A stretch of DNA of 64,000 nt from Crossaster papposus (GCA_037893245.1 JBAIAA010000106.1:1640087-1704086); one strand, 5' to 3'. Positions 32,551 to 44,813 are shown, counted from the stretch's first letter. Notes: generated by a model from the sequence alone, not told the origin. Numbers and translations are program-made.

Positions 32551-32773
32551 CCGGAAAACACCGGAAACTACCGGAAACCACCGGAAAACACCGGAAAATT
32601 GCCGGAAAACACCGGAAAATACCGGAAAACTACCGGAAAACTACCGGAAAACACACTAAATACCGGAAAACAAACTAAATACCGGAAAACACCGGAAAAC
32701 ACTTACCTACCGGAAAACACACTAAATACCGGAAAACTACCGAAAAATACCGGAAAACACCGGAAAACCACAG
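32551..32773 (+). repeat. Minisatellite CCGGAAAA(C)A
   Basis: About twenty units of 10-14 bp based on CCGGAAAACA, CCGGAAACTA and CCGGAAAACACACTAAATA. The open frames here are a by-product. Confidence 0.92.
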
Positions 32774-33419
32774 GTAAAATAGTGCGATCACCACACAATA
32801 AGATTGATCTTATAACATTACTTGGATAACATTTAGCTGCAAAAATACGTGCACATATCCACGTGGATAGCACTACCGTCGTACGCCTATAGCATTCGAC
32901 CTCGTTGATCTCCCGCATTCAATGTCCTACCTATATTGAATTAAATGCCGTTTAGAGCCGTTATAAAAAGGGCCACCTCCATAAAGTAGGCATAAAACAA
33001 AGCGTAAATGTTGATACATTTTCAACACAGTCACCGAATTTATTTGTATACCGTTTAATTGTTTTGTTTCAAGTCGCTCCTTTTGTGAATTCAGTGGCAA
33101 ATTTTCCCCTTATAAAATAATGGTAAGAATGATCAAAAACAGACAATTACCAACCCAACTATCAAAACAGACGACACATAAAGTAAAGCAAGTTTATAAT
33201 CAGTTGAGTACAATTTTGTATTGACAAATGAACAGTGAACATTGTCCTTTGACAATATGCAGCTCGTATACAACATGTAGCTGGGGTGAAAGTACATTAT
33301 TTAATAAGAACACTCAGTAGCTCATTAATTACTGGGTCATTCCATGTCAAATCACCCCCCAAAAGGTTTTTTAGAGGGGAAGTTTTAGCGGCATCCGACC
33401 AGCCGTTTTTCTGCTACCG
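32774..33419. other. No gene recognised
   Basis: AT-rich sequence. Only short frames, none with family resemblance. Confidence 0.4.
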
Positions 33420-33720
33420 CCTGCTATTTTTGAGAACAAAAATAGATGTGGCCGCCAATATAGATGATGTGCCTCTGTTTACATCTGTATTCAAATGTGC
33501 CCGTCAATATGCGCACGAATCATGTTTTACATAAATTTGGTTAAGAGATCACATCAGAGGTCACATAATTCAAAGGCGATCTGACCTGCGACGTCAGTCT
33601 TTAAGCAAATTTTATGTAAAACACGATGGGTGCGCATCACTGCCGGGCACATTTGAATACATATGTAAACACGTGACGTCAGAGGGCACATCGTCTATAA
33701 CTCGCTTATGTATTTGGGCA
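33420..33720. mobile_element. Inverted-repeat element
   Basis: TCAAATGTGCCCGTCAATAT and CATGTTTTACATAAATTTGG on the left pair with AAATTTTATGTAAAACACG and GCCGGGCACATTTGAATACA on the right. The loop (~70 bp) has AGAGGTCA and ATCTGACC. No target duplication was found. Confidence 0.7.
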
Positions 33721-33825
33721 CATTTTGTGGAAAGGCAACATCACAAATAATCAAATTTTGACATTTTGTCATTTTCGAATAATTTGACCATCAATGACAA
33801 TTTTAACTTTTAATTTGATTTTATG

Positions 33826-34088
33826 TTAAAGGTAGTATATACATACAAACTAAATAAAAAACACTAGTGAATACTACATGTACGTACATGTATATGTAAA
33901 TGAAAAAATAATCCAAATGCGTTCCTGTAAATCACGGCGCCCTGGTGTGATGTGGTTTTTAAGAAAAGTGGAATTTTGTGTCAATTTCAAACGATTGCTG
34001 GCCTGCAATCATAACAACCTGACTAAATTTTCAAAATTTTCAAACACTGCCCCCAAGAACAAAAGCAAACGGTGTATACTACCTTTAT
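33826..34088. mobile_element. TTAA MITE, GGTAGTATATAC subfamily
   Basis: Starts TTAAAGGTAGTATATAC and ends GGTGTATACTACCTTTATAA. It is related to the GGTAGGATACACC family by its ends but has a different interior (CCTGGTGTGATGTGG, shared with the copy at 36,356). Confidence 0.82.
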
Positions 34089-34795
34089 AACGCTAACAGC
34101 CATATTTTAGTGGCATTGTGCTTATCACAATTGTTTTTATTGGGACCCTAGCTATACCTGCCATACAAATTCAACCAAAATCAACATTGGGGAAATATGT
34201 TAATTAATTAAAAAACACAAATTCTGTTTTATTCAAAGGCACGTACTTCTGACACCTAGGCGAAATTGTATCATATTCCATTGAAAAGTTGGAAAAGGAT
34301 CCTAACAAATGTTCACCTTAAATCAATATAATAATGACAAAGGTGCAAACGTAATGAAAATTATGACCAACAAAATCTTTAAAAAAAAAAGCATTTTAAG
34401 GCCGTCGTTTTTTTATTTTTGTCAGAATCATTGTCATCATCAAAATACTAAACGGCTTCTTCCCTCAAAACTCTTCGATATTGTAGGGTTAAATTTGTAT
34501 GTGGGAGGATGAACATTTGTGAGAACACCTCAGATGTCCAAGCAAATGGACCAATAGAAATGCGCGTTGGTTCGCATGCCTTTGGCTGTTTTTCGAACCC
34601 CAGCTTTGTCCTCGCCTCTGGCTTCATTCATACAGTTTAGTAATAGGCTGTAGAAATGGGAAATGGCCTCGGTCTGTTTGTAACGGAGGCTCTGATTGGG
34701 CGCATGATTTTTGCGCTAATAACCACGAATCTGGCCGGATCTGGCCGAATGTCCGCAGGGGTTTGAGCGCTATTAGAAAGCGCGTAAAAGCGCTG
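34089..34795. other. No gene recognised
   Basis: Holds a GCAT-rich stretch near 34,555-34,780 with CTGGCCGGATCTGGCCGAAT. No coding or RNA gene seen. Confidence 0.4.
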
Positions 34796-36062
34796 CATTA
34801 GCCTCTGTCATGACCTTTCTAAAAGGTCAACGCGAGGAAAATTGTCAAAATGGCGGCGCTTACCAACAGCAACACGTGTGTCGTCGATGTCAGAACTTTA
34901 TGGCTTACGACGGAGCTCTAAAGGCTGTGGTTATTTCGAAAGGATAAATCGTAGGCATAAGGCTAAATGTCATCCAAAACCGTAAAATTACGAAAGAGAA
35001 AGAAACAGCGACTGAAAAAATGGTCAGTTTGTGAAAGCGTGCTGCGCTATATACGTACGTGCGTAGCTAGCAGATGTCAGACAAGTCGACCGTTGAGACA
35101 ACTCGCCCGTTGAGACAACTCGCCCGTTGAGACAACTCGACCTTTGGGAGAGCTATAGCTGTACTTCGACGTTTACATTGTTTATAAACAGTTAATGTTG
35201 GGCCGACTTTCCTCATGCAATGTTGCCATACTTCTTTGTTGACAAACTGCAAATTCATTGTACCTTTACCATGTTAATGTTATTAATGCTTGCTATTTAT
35301 CCTCTGTTAACAATTTAGGTGTAAGCTTAGTCCGAAAAAAACACCAAAACGGTGGCGTCCAGAAATTGTGCACACAATCGACCGAGTGCTCCCTAATTGG
35401 TCGTGGCGCAATTGAATAATTCTTGAAAAATTCAAGTTTAATATTCACGAAGTTCTTTTAATGTCAGGTTTCAGTCAATAAAAGGGTAAAATATTACTAG
35501 ATTTCACAGGCGTCTGTACATTTAATGTGACAGTATTTAAAACTGGTTTTTAAATTAACATTGCAGGATTAGGAATGTTGAGGTTTAACGTCCATATAGT
35601 AATTATGTGAACCAAGTGCTTGTGTGTAAAGCCCCAAATTTATATTTGATGTCAAAAAATAATTAAAAATACAAAAATAATATTGCTTGTACATGTATCA
35701 AGTTGTATGAATTGGCCCCAGAATTTGTTTACTGTTTGGCATTCAAATATGGCTTTCAAATAAAGCTTCAGTTCAGTGCCACTGAATTTTTTGTTTTGTT
35801 TAAATGTTAATTGGGCCTAACCGGTTTTCTAAGGAGCATAAATATACGGCGGGTCTTTTCAAGTGCAGGAAAGAAAATCTAGTTTTATGATTGGCCATTT
35901 TTTATTAAGTATTTCCCCGCAATTCACTAACTATCTATTGTCTTTCCTCCATGGTATAGCTACTTACGTTAGTTTTACGCGCGAGCTCGGAAGCCATATT
36001 GACAAATTTCCTCAAAACGCCCTCTTCGGTTGATTTTCGTCATTTCATGACAGAGGCTAATG
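34796..36062. mobile_element. TIR element, CATTAGCCTCTGTCATGA
   Basis: 1,267 bp. Left CATTAGCCTCTGTCATGA and right TCATGACAGAGGCTAATG mirror each other; GAGGAAAATTGTCAAAATGG and CATATTGACAAATTTCCTC extend the pairing after a gap. It contains three tandem GTTGAGACAACTCG units (35,091-35,145). No transposase frame, so non-autonomous. Confidence 0.75.
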
Positions 36063-36355
36063 GCTCAGGATGGGCACCTACGGGTACCGGACTTTTACGT
36101 GTGGTTTGATTTTGTTTTCTACTAATACTTTTATTTTACGAAAATCTGAACCAAGAAACGGCCATAAATATGATTAATTCAAATGTAAAAACATTTTAGA
36201 AAATAAAACTAACTAAAGACTCCAAACCCACCTGATGACACTTTCTCCCATTGTGCAGACAATGTTATGTTATACCCAAGTAAATAATTGGTTTGTATTT
36301 TCATAATTCTTTCAATCATTAATGTAAAAAAGAATTATAAATTGTTATTTGTTTC
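36063..36355. other. No gene recognised
   Basis: AT-rich spacer between two elements. Confidence 0.4.
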
Positions 36356-36700
36356 TTAAAGGTAGTATACACGATTAGTTTGTGCTGTAATGTCGTAGTA
36401 ATTATATAGTAATATTTTATATTGTGAAACGGTTAAAAGTTTTATAAAAATAAATTGTTTTTAAAAGGAATATACAACATTTACAAACAACACAAAACAA
36501 AATGACTAAATGTTCACAAAATACTTTACTGGACTGTAGTGTTAGGGAATGGCAGTCTGAAGCATCCTGTAAAATAATGGCTCCTGGTGTGTTGACATCT
36601 TTAGTTTAAGTAAAGTGGTATGTTTGTATCAATTTCCAATGCTGGTCGGCTGACCAGTGCTGGGAAAAGAGGCTTTGTTCAAATACTGCTCCTAATTTTT
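36356..36700. mobile_element. TTAA MITE, GGTAGTATACAC subfamily, right end lost
   Basis: Starts TTAAAGGTAGTATACACG. The interior shares CCTGTAAA...GGCTCCTGGTGTG and CAATTTCCAA..GCTGG with the copy at 33,826. I could not find the right TIR, so the end is approximate. Confidence 0.65.
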
Positions 36701-37052
36701 CATATTTAGTTTTTCTGCATTTTTTTGGCAATTGATTGTGTGGGTACAAGCCATCTCAATGATTCTCCGACCTTACAATTCCCCAGCGTCTTTAAATTGC
36801 TCTGTTTCATGTAAAAAAAATTCCCAGTATCTATACGAACCCAAAACGTGAAACAAGTCAGTGTAACAATAATTATTTGCTATAAAATATGTGGGTAATC
36901 TGTAGGTAAATTAACCTTGATCCTGAAGAATCTTGTTCTTGGATGATTGAAAGATTCGATTTGTTCTTCACTCAAAGAGGACTTACTTAGTATAATAACG
37001 AGGTAAATGCAATTTGTCAGAATTACGACTTTGCTTTTTGCAATGCTATCTA

Positions 37053-37498
37053 CACTGTAAAACCAGGTGTTTAACTTCTAAACACATAGTTAAACGCAAA
37101 TTTGTAACACTTTTTAAACACTTGAACACGTTTATGAATAGTCTTGACGACATGTTTATAACTGAACACATGCGTTTATTCTTTAAACATATGCGTTTAT
37201 ATAATAAACACACTGACGTGTTTAACAATGGCGTTTATAATCTAAACACTTCTTGTTATATAAACGTGTTTATGTGTTTAAGGGTTACACATGTTGACGT
37301 GTATATGGCCTGTAACACTTAAACACGTTTATATTAACAGAAGTGTTTAAAAATGAACACTACTTTTAAATTGTCTAAACACGTGTTTATTGCAGGAAAC
37401 ATAAATGCATAACGTTTAAATTATAAACACTCTATGCGTTTATGCGTTTAACAATACTGTAATTGTAAACGCGTCATGTGTTCACTGGTTTTACAGTG
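37053..37498. mobile_element. MITE CACTGTAAAACCAG
   Basis: 446 bp between CACTGTAAAACCAG and its inverse CTGGTTTTACAGTG. The interior is a loose array of TTTAAACACGT and AACACGTTTAT words. No target duplication is convincing. Confidence 0.82.
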
Positions 37499-37589
37499 TG
37501 TGCACAAGCGCCACGTCGCATGAAAACATTAACTGACAAACCTCAGGCTGAATGGTTTTCCATGGATTTAATAGCTGAGCCCGCTTTTA

Positions 37590-38566
37590 AGGAGTGTTGA
37601 ACGGAAATTGCTGCATTCACACCTTAAAGTTCATGGACAGATTTATACGGCAATGCGGTCATCGTATAACCGAAAAACTGGTTGAAGCAAAGGCTGAATT
37701 TCATCGCAATCTTATTCGTCGTCTAGTCTAGACGGATTTTACCTGATTTAGTGTCATCTGACTTGCCGGACATTTTTGCTGACTTTTTAAAAAAAATAAG
37801 TATGTGTTTTCTGAAATTTTTTGACCGTTTAAATGTGGATGGTGTTTTACAAAGTTGGTTCGTAAAATGCCTTCAAAGACATGTTCACTAGATCCAATGC
37901 CAACTAAGTTTGTCAAAGATTGTCTTGATATTTTAGTTCCTATTTTGGTTCATAAGTGATTACTTCCTTTGATTCTGGTATTTTTTCTGATTATGGTAAG
38001 GAGGCAATTGTTTGTCCATTGATAACAAATGCTGGATTAGATAAAAAAAATCTCTTAAAAAATTATCGTCCAGTATCAAACCATGGAGCAATAAACTCAA
38101 AATGTTCCTTTTTTGAAAAAAATATTGAAAGGCTGGATTGCTCCAACTCCACACATATCTTCAGAATAATGCTTTGTACGGTAAATTCTGCTTATCGTGA
38201 GGGTCATAGCACTGAAACTGCACGATTGGTTGACGGACCTCTTTCTTGAGTATGAGAACTCAAAGGGTATCAATTGAGTCAACGTTGTCAAAGCAGCAGG
38301 TTCTTCAGTTTGGGGTTCCACAGGGTTCCGTACTTGGACCCGTTGTATTCTCCTTGTTTATAGATCCGCTCGAGAACATTATCACCCGCCATAAACTAAA
38401 CTCTGTTATTTATGCAGATGACTGTCAGATTTACATTTCTTGTGGTTCCTGTGTTGACTATTCATGTGTAACACGTATTGAATCGTGTGTTGAAGAAATT
38501 CGTTGTTGGATGCGAACAATTATGCTTGCATTAAGCCACCCACTCCCTGCACAGCGGTCGAGGTAG
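37590..38566 (+). pseudogene. CR1-type non-LTR reverse transcriptase, decayed
   Basis: Frames switch, but the family order is readable: a CSLDPMPTKFVKDCLDILVP block (~37,880-37,945), LDKKNLLKNYRPVSN (~38,030), AYREGHSTETARL (~38,190), then FGVPQGSVLGPVVFSLFIDP and VIYADDCQIYIS (38,306-38,440), with YADD the catalytic motif. This would be target-primed reverse transcription machinery. Multiple stops and frameshifts make it dead. CR1 or L2 clade is the best fit; I cannot resolve which. Confidence 0.85.
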
Positions 38567-39393
38567 CAAAGCCACAACTTAAATTAAAATCCTTGCTCTC
38601 TTACAGGCCATAGACTTTACATGATATAATTTGCAATTATTGAAGTGTTTTGGAGAGTGTAGAAAAGCAAGGATCAAGAAAATTGTGTTTATTTTAACTT
38701 GACTCTTACAAGAACAAAAAGTAATTTACCTTCGGTCCATTGCAAGCATCAAAACTTCCAATAAAGATGCTCTGATTGACCACACATAAACGTGAAGAAG
38801 GCACACTTCATCAACAGCTTGCAAAGTATCATCTTACTTCTGTTAAACACAACTACAGTCTACAGTGATCTCGGTAATGGTTTGGCAAAGTAAACCGCAA
38901 TCAATTACATATGGACAAACACGTACACCCAGTTTGGTTTTATCAAAGAAACCATGAATTGTAGCAGCCTAAAGCAAACAATGGTAGAAAACACTGCTTG
39001 ATGAAAACACAGACGATATTGAAGCACTTTCACAATAATTTACTTGACAGACTTGTAATGGGGACATGTTGCCACACACTCATTACTTTAATGGGAATCG
39101 AGGGCAATACGTGACGTACAGAGCTGCTTGACATTTAAGCTAAACAAAGTGTGAGTGCTATCAAACACAAAGATCTACCACCACATCTAGGCACTCCCTT
39201 TAACAGCTCCATGCTTTGAGTATCCAGACGATGACCGCACATGGAAATAGATCTCTCTTACAGACGGTCATCTTCGTAAGAGAACTGCAACTGCGCATTA
39301 TACACATTCAAGTACGCGTTACGCAGTGTGAAAAATGACCGGACCCAGGCACAGGATTGTGTGACAAGCTATATCTGCCAAGATAAGACAAAC
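38567..39393. other. Upstream region of the GPCR, no gene recognised
   Basis: AT-rich with no long frame. It may include the GPCR promoter; I see no clear TATA box. Confidence 0.4.
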
Positions 39394-39592
39394 TAGTGTG
39401 GCAAACTATCTGCCTGTGACAAACTATCTGCCGGTGTGGCAAACTATCTGCCTGTGCGGCAAACTATCTGCCGGTGCGCCAAACTATCTGCCGGTGCGGC
39501 AAACTATCTGTCGGTGCGGCAAACTATCTGCCGGTGCGGCAAACTATCTGCCTGTGCGGCAAACTATCTGCCAGTGTAACAAACTATCTTGT
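39394..39592 (+). repeat. 20-bp minisatellite before the GPCR start
   Basis: About ten units of GGTGCGGCAAACTATCTGCC with small variants. It ends 14 bp before the GPCR ATG, so it probably lies in the 5' UTR or core promoter. The related fragment at 41,632 lacks it. Confidence 0.92.
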
Positions 39593-39606
39593 GGCTTTAA
39601 CCCGCA

Positions 39607-40653
39607 ATGAATTTCTCTCAACAATCATTACCAAAAATATCCCTCATGAATTCAACCCAGCAATCCATTGACAGTGAGGACCCTCCTGTGAGCCAGTGGG
39701 TATGCCAGCTACTCATAGCGGAGGAACTCGTCGGTGTCTTAGGGAATATCTTAGCGTGCTTTGTCATTCTACGCGTCAAATCCCTACACAGCATGACCAA
39801 CTATCTTCTGGTGAACTTGGCTGTCGCCGATATGCTGCTGTGTCTGATTTTGATCTTCTTTGGTCTTATAAATGGAGACTGTAAACTAATTGACTACATG
39901 CCCATAAGCTTTGGTGAAAGATTTATTACCTGCTATTTCCTGCAAAGTGAATATTTATCCTGGGCTTTGACGTATGCATCAGCTTACAATCTCTGTGCAA
40001 TAACATTAGAAAGATATGTCGCTATAGTGCATCCGCTACAGTACCCGAGAAAACTCACAGCAACGCGGATGAAAACTCTGATTGCTATGATCTGGATCAC
40101 GTCGTTTCTTGTAACGGTACCTTTGATTTTTACAATGGAACCGAGCGATGATCCTGATCAGGCTTGCTCGAAGACCAACTACCAGGTCTTTCGCATTCTG
40201 ATCGGTGTACTAACATTTCTGTTGGCGTACCTATTGCCCGTAACATTGATGAGTCTTGCTTACTACAAGATGCAAGTCACGCTTAAAAGACAAGTAAAAG
40301 CCCTGAAGCTGCGACATGCAAGGGCAGCAGCCTACGATCTTGTTACTGCTAGACAGCGTCTCCTCAGCATGCTAACAATTGTCTTAGGAGCTCTCATCAT
40401 TCTGTGGACACCAGCACAAACATTTGTTCTCTGCTTGCACGTTACAGAAAATGATCTTTCTAATTGTGCTTCTAAAGATTACCAGTATTTTGACGCTATC
40501 TGCGAAATTATGTTTATTTTCAATTCTGTGATTAACCCAATCATTTATGGGTTTAAATACAAGAAATTCAGGCAGGGTTTTAAGACTGCTTTATGCTGCT
40601 GTTTCAACAGCCAGAGTAATAACAGAGTTGACATCGGGATGGCGCCACAATAA
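39607..40653 (+). CDS. Class A (rhodopsin-like) GPCR, single exon
   Basis: 348 residues, seven hydrophobic segments. Landmarks: GN in TM1 (GNILA, 46-50), LAVAD in TM2 with D75, a TM3 end ERY at 135-137, P211 in TM5, LWTPAQT at 266-272 in TM6 and NPIIY at 310-314 in TM7. C109 and C187 could make the usual TM3-loop 2 disulfide. N-terminal NFS and NST are glycosylation sites, and CCC at 330-332 suits palmitoylation. It would sit in the plasma membrane and signal through G proteins; the ligand is unknown. Peptide-type receptors are the closest in feel. The start at 39607 is the first in-frame ATG; a second at 39646 is possible. Confidence 0.92.
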   Translation: MNFSQQSLPKISLMNSTQQSIDSEDPPVSQWVCQLLIAEELVGVLGNILACFVILRVKSLHSMTNYLLVNLAVADMLLCLILIFFGLINGDCKLIDYMPISFGERFITCYFLQSEYLSWALTYASAYNLCAITLERYVAIVHPLQYPRKLTATRMKTLIAMIWITSFLVTVPLIFTMEPSDDPDQACSKTNYQVFRILIGVLTFLLAYLLPVTLMSLAYYKMQVTLKRQVKALKLRHARAAAYDLVTARQRLLSMLTIVLGALIILWTPAQTFVLCLHVTENDLSNCASKDYQYFDAICEIMFIFNSVINPIIYGFKYKKFRQGFKTALCCCFNSQSNNRVDIGMAPQ

Positions 40654-41631
40654 AAGTGTAAAGGACCGGTTTCGTCTCTACAAATTAAATTTTAAAAGAG
40701 CAGTACTCAGTAACTGTAAATAAATAGATGTACTGGGTAGATTGGAACAAAAGTGGGTTTTTTTGCAAAATGTTCTGCAAAATGCAGTTTGCTTTAAGAA
40801 TATTAAGGATACTATTTATGTATTTTTTATAGGTATCAGTGGTGTTAGCTTGAATGAACAAAATGCCAGGGACATTTGTTTGTGCAGGTATTTCTTTTTT
40901 TACTTTATCAGTTCAAAACCTAACAAAAACAAAAAAGCTAAATTGTCGAATAGAAATCTTGTTAGATTTTAGTATCTATGTTATGATTGAATCATAATTT
41001 ACAACATACATCATTTTGTATGCATCTACATGTATGTCTCCTAACATCTGTTTTAGAGAGTGGTGAAAATTAGTTTTCCGGTCAATTTAAACAATTATTT
41101 TCTCTCTAATTGTATAGTACTCATCGAGCTGAATCTTCGAAAGGAATTGGTTGCTATGAACCCAAATAAAAATTCTAAACAATTTGTGTTTCTTCAAATG
41201 AAAAAGAAAATGCAAATAAGGGCCATGCGCTTTGCGCTCGCATTACTTCTGATCAAGGTTAGTCCCCTCCCCCACTTTTGGGAAGCGATCGACACCCTTT
41301 GTTCGAGACCTACAACACTAGCTAACCCCAACAGTCCTGAATCCTCCAATATTATATAATAAGCAAAGCATTTCCTATACTTGTACCAGTGAGAATTTAT
41401 TGCTGAATACTTGGTGTGCATTATAGAAGAAAGGTCTATGTGTACTTTTGAGGGCAGTTGTAGTGGAACTCTCTTCAGTGAAAGACTACACAAGCAACAA
41501 GTAACTGGATGTTGGAAGGGGACACTGACTTTTGTGCCACAAAATATCATCGCTTTGAACGGATTGTAATCGTGTATCATTTAGGGCCATGTGCATTATA
41601 GTTTAAAGAATCGTTCATTTAGTTTTTGCTA
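40654..41631. other. 3' flank of the GPCR, no gene recognised
   Basis: AT-rich sequence, likely 3' UTR at first. A GTAAATAAATAG at ~40,715 could serve for polyadenylation. No other feature. Confidence 0.4.
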
Positions 41632-41750
41632 GCTTTAACCCGCAATGAATCTCTCTCAACAATCATTGCCAAAAATATCTCCCATGAATTCAATTACAAT
41701 TAGTTGACAGTGGGGACCTTGCTGATAGCCAATGGGTTTGCAAGCAGTCT
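41632..41750 (+). pseudogene. Fragment of a second GPCR 5' end
   Basis: GCTTTAACCCGCAATGAATC and the following ~100 bp match 39,592-39,715 with substitutions and a stop (AATTAGTTGACAG). It ends at TGCAAGCAGTC, inside TM1. It shows that the receptor was duplicated locally. Confidence 0.85.
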
Positions 41751-41850
41751 CGACTCCATGGGCGCGTGCGCGTTCCTTGCACTGACCTCTACAGTACAAA
41801 TGAATGGATCATTGCTCATTCACGCTTGAAGTCGGCGCGAACTGGAAGTG

Positions 41851-42145
41851 CAACATGGCGGACCCACGACATCACTATGTGAGCCAATGAAATGTCCAGG
41901 TGTAAGGTTCAGTGGGTACGGTACGTATGACGTAATGTTTATAAATAAAAAATGTATAGAGTAAATCCACTGACCTCTACACCTGGACATTTCATTGGCT
42001 CACAGAAGTGACGTCTTGGGTCCGCCATGTTGCATAAATAAATAAACAATGTATAGAGTAAATCCACTGACCTCTACACCTGGACATTTCTACACCTGGA
42101 CATTTCATTGGCTCACAGAAGTGACGTCTTGGGTCCGCCATGTTG
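41851..42145. mobile_element. Inverted plus tandem repeat element
   Basis: CAACATGGCGGACCCACGAC ... AATGTCCAGGTG (41,851-41,900) is inverted at 41,967-42,032 (CACCTGGACATTTCATTGGC ... GGTCCGCCATGTTG), and that arm is duplicated at 42,042-42,145. A foldback element with a duplicated arm is likely. Confidence 0.78.
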
Positions 42146-43204
42146 GCACATTTAAATTAGACAATGCCAGGGGTTAAGATTGCGCAAGGCATGATGGGAT
42201 AAAATGGCGAAGCAAGATCGTAGTCCTGGTAACGAGGTTGCGACTAGGCGCTCGAGACCGGGGGTCTAGAGTGCCTAACTTAACATCTTGTTTTTTTGTA
42301 GTTGAAAAAAGGTTGTTATTGTGGCGAAAATCGCAAGGATGCTTATTTAATGTGAGTTAACTGAATTATTTTTGCCTAGCTTAATAATATCCCAATTCTT
42401 GAAACTTTGTTTATAACTGACTCTAGCCTAGCTGGAATCTTGAAGTTTATCTACCTACATGTAATAACATTTGTTGAATTTTATGCTTGATCTTGTTTCA
42501 GTCATCATTCCTCGGGGATGAACTTTCAGCTGTACTTTAGTAGTGTGTTTATGTCGTATTTGACTGAATGAACGTATTGCATGCTCTACGTACACACACG
42601 TATACCGTACGTGCATTAACACGACTGTGAGCCGCGCCAGTACGTACATAAACATACATGTACTGTTGTGTTGTTACGAGCTACCGTAGACTGTTGTATT
42701 ATCTGGCCAATCATCGCTGTTGTATGAGATGCGCGTTCCGCGCACGTGTAGAGCGTCCGCATCGTGCCTATAAATTCCGCTGATTTCCGATTATGGTCGG
42801 TTCTGTTCAAAGATCGTAGAGCGCCTAGCTAGGGTCTTTGGTTCTGTTCTATCGGAGCAGGCCGCGCAAGATCTCAAGACAAGACTTCAAGGCAAGACCT
42901 CAGGCATCATTTTAGAAAGCCCCCAACCGTGCCTATATCTGCGCTATTGGGATTTGTCAGAGAAAACTACATGGACATTTCTGTGTGTGTAAAATCCGAC
43001 GCTAGTAATATAAAAAGACTAAATGAAAGTAGTTTATGCGCTGTAACATTTTTGAGCTATATTCCTGTTGTATAAAGGACGACAGGAATAGCGGCCATCG
43101 AATCCTTAAAGCTATCCACGCTACCACTAAATAATCTCATGCCACAGCTTTATTGGAATATCTTTGTTTACAATAATAGAGGGCGTTGTTCTATAGATGT
43201 TCAG
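42146..43204. other. No gene recognised
   Basis: Includes AAGGCATGATGGGATAAAAT (~42,186) and a GTCCTGGTAACGAGGTTGCG phrase (~42,221) of which a variant, CCCTGGGAACGAGGTTGCC, recurs at 59,509. It looks like repeat debris. Confidence 0.4.
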
Positions 43205-43209
43205 CTCAG

Positions 43210-43684
43210 AGCAAGTTCAGGCGCGAACTATAGTTAACCATAGTTCGACTAACATCGCTCGAACGCAGAATGGTTGGACTATCTAGCCGACTATTTGGAA
43301 CCAGACCCCGGAGCACGGTTGCCGCTGGTTGACAGTAGCCTCTTTTCATAGGAAAACATGGAGAGAACCAGTGACGTACAAAAAGGTGATTGTAGTCGGA
43401 CGGAGGAAAATGCAGTAACGTTAGGTGAAAATCTGGCGGGCCTAATGTAATTTGTTGTCTTGTTTTTGGACCACCATGACTAACGTTATGGCTTATCCTA
43501 CTTATATGCGTGGAAGAATAGTGGCAATACTCATCTCATTCATGTCGCAAATGTTAAACAAAGCGGTTGCCATCTTTTCAACAATAGTTCGACTAGAGCC
43601 GTTCGAGCGAACTGCATTTGAGCATGCGCATTGGTAAAGCAGAGACTGACTAATGGTTAACTATAGTTCACGCCCGAACTTGCT
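43210..43684. mobile_element. TIR element with CTCAG target duplication
   Basis: 475 bp, ends AGCAAGTTCAGGCGCGAACT and AGTTCACGCCCGAACTTGCT. CTCAG lies on both sides (43205-43209, 43685-43689). Further pairing continues through ATAGTTAACCATTAG. No transposase. Confidence 0.82.
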
Positions 43685-43689
43685 CTCAG

Positions 43690-44813
43690 ATGTACTCGAG
43701 AAGTTTTAATAAACTGAATTACCATCTTGATTGGTTGAAAGAATTACTCCCTCTTGTGGCCATTATCTTTTATTGCTCCCTACATTCCCTCCAAGAATCC
43801 TGTCTCGCTCATCTACACTTCATTAAAGATTCCGGCAGATAACTGGCACTTGATTTTACTTAGTTAGGCCTTAGCCCAGACTGACATTAGGCGAGCCGGA
43901 ATCGTTACATTATTTACCTTAATTGTATCATCCAATGACAACAATTGTATTGAAAATAAAAAAAGCAGTCGATAACAATAAAAAACAAACAAAACGTTGA
44001 CGTACCGTTGCTGTACGTGGAGATTGTGCACAAATACCCAAACGACGTTTACAAAAACCTCCCCTAAAAAGGGCAATAATAATCGAGAAATTGTGGAAAA
44101 TTCTGCTTCGAACCCACAATTTTTTTTTATGGATACGTTAAAAAAGAATGTAGCAGTGATGTATACTGAATTTTTTAACAAATCTGTCTGTGAACCCCAT
44201 GCGTGTTATCGTGTTATTTTCGAACAAAAATGGCAGAAAATGGCATCTCCCCCAAATTTGTTTCGTGTAGATCGTGCTTGTGTACCTGGCTTTGCGGACG
44301 TGTGAGAAATCACTGAATTCGGGGAGCGATGCACGGAGCTCATCGAGTGCAAAATAATGCGCTTCGAGATAGCGATCTATTTACTGTGTGAGATGTGCGG
44401 CTCGTGAGCGTAATTTCAACGTTGGTGGCGCACTTTGTTGCCCCCCCTGCATGCTCTAGACGAGCTAGACCGAGAACGTGTGGTGTACTTTATGTGTTAA
44501 TTTTTACCAGCGGACTTTTGAATGTTTTACATAAATCAGACTAGAATTCTGGAGTTCGGTCTTTTATTTTTCTCGGTGAGTGCAAGAGCTCATCAATTTT
44601 ATTAAAGTACAGGTGCAGACATCTTTAAGGCCTAATAATTGGGTATCCTCGACCCTCCGTAATCTGCGCATCTGACGCTCATGCACGCCCGCGTACGTGT
44701 TGCCAACCGTTATGCGTAAATTGTGAATGCGTAGAAAGAAAATAAGAAATAGGACCGCGTAGTATATTATATTTAGAGGGTCTGACGATACGTGCGTTGT
44801 GCTGTACTCATTC
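43690..44813. other. No gene recognised
   Basis: Mixed composition with short frames on both strands (for example 43,864-44,181 minus) that resemble nothing known. Confidence 0.35.

Noticed and set aside
39394..39592. CRISPR-like repeats
   Set aside because: The 20-bp units are head to tail without spacers, in an animal genome; it is a minisatellite.
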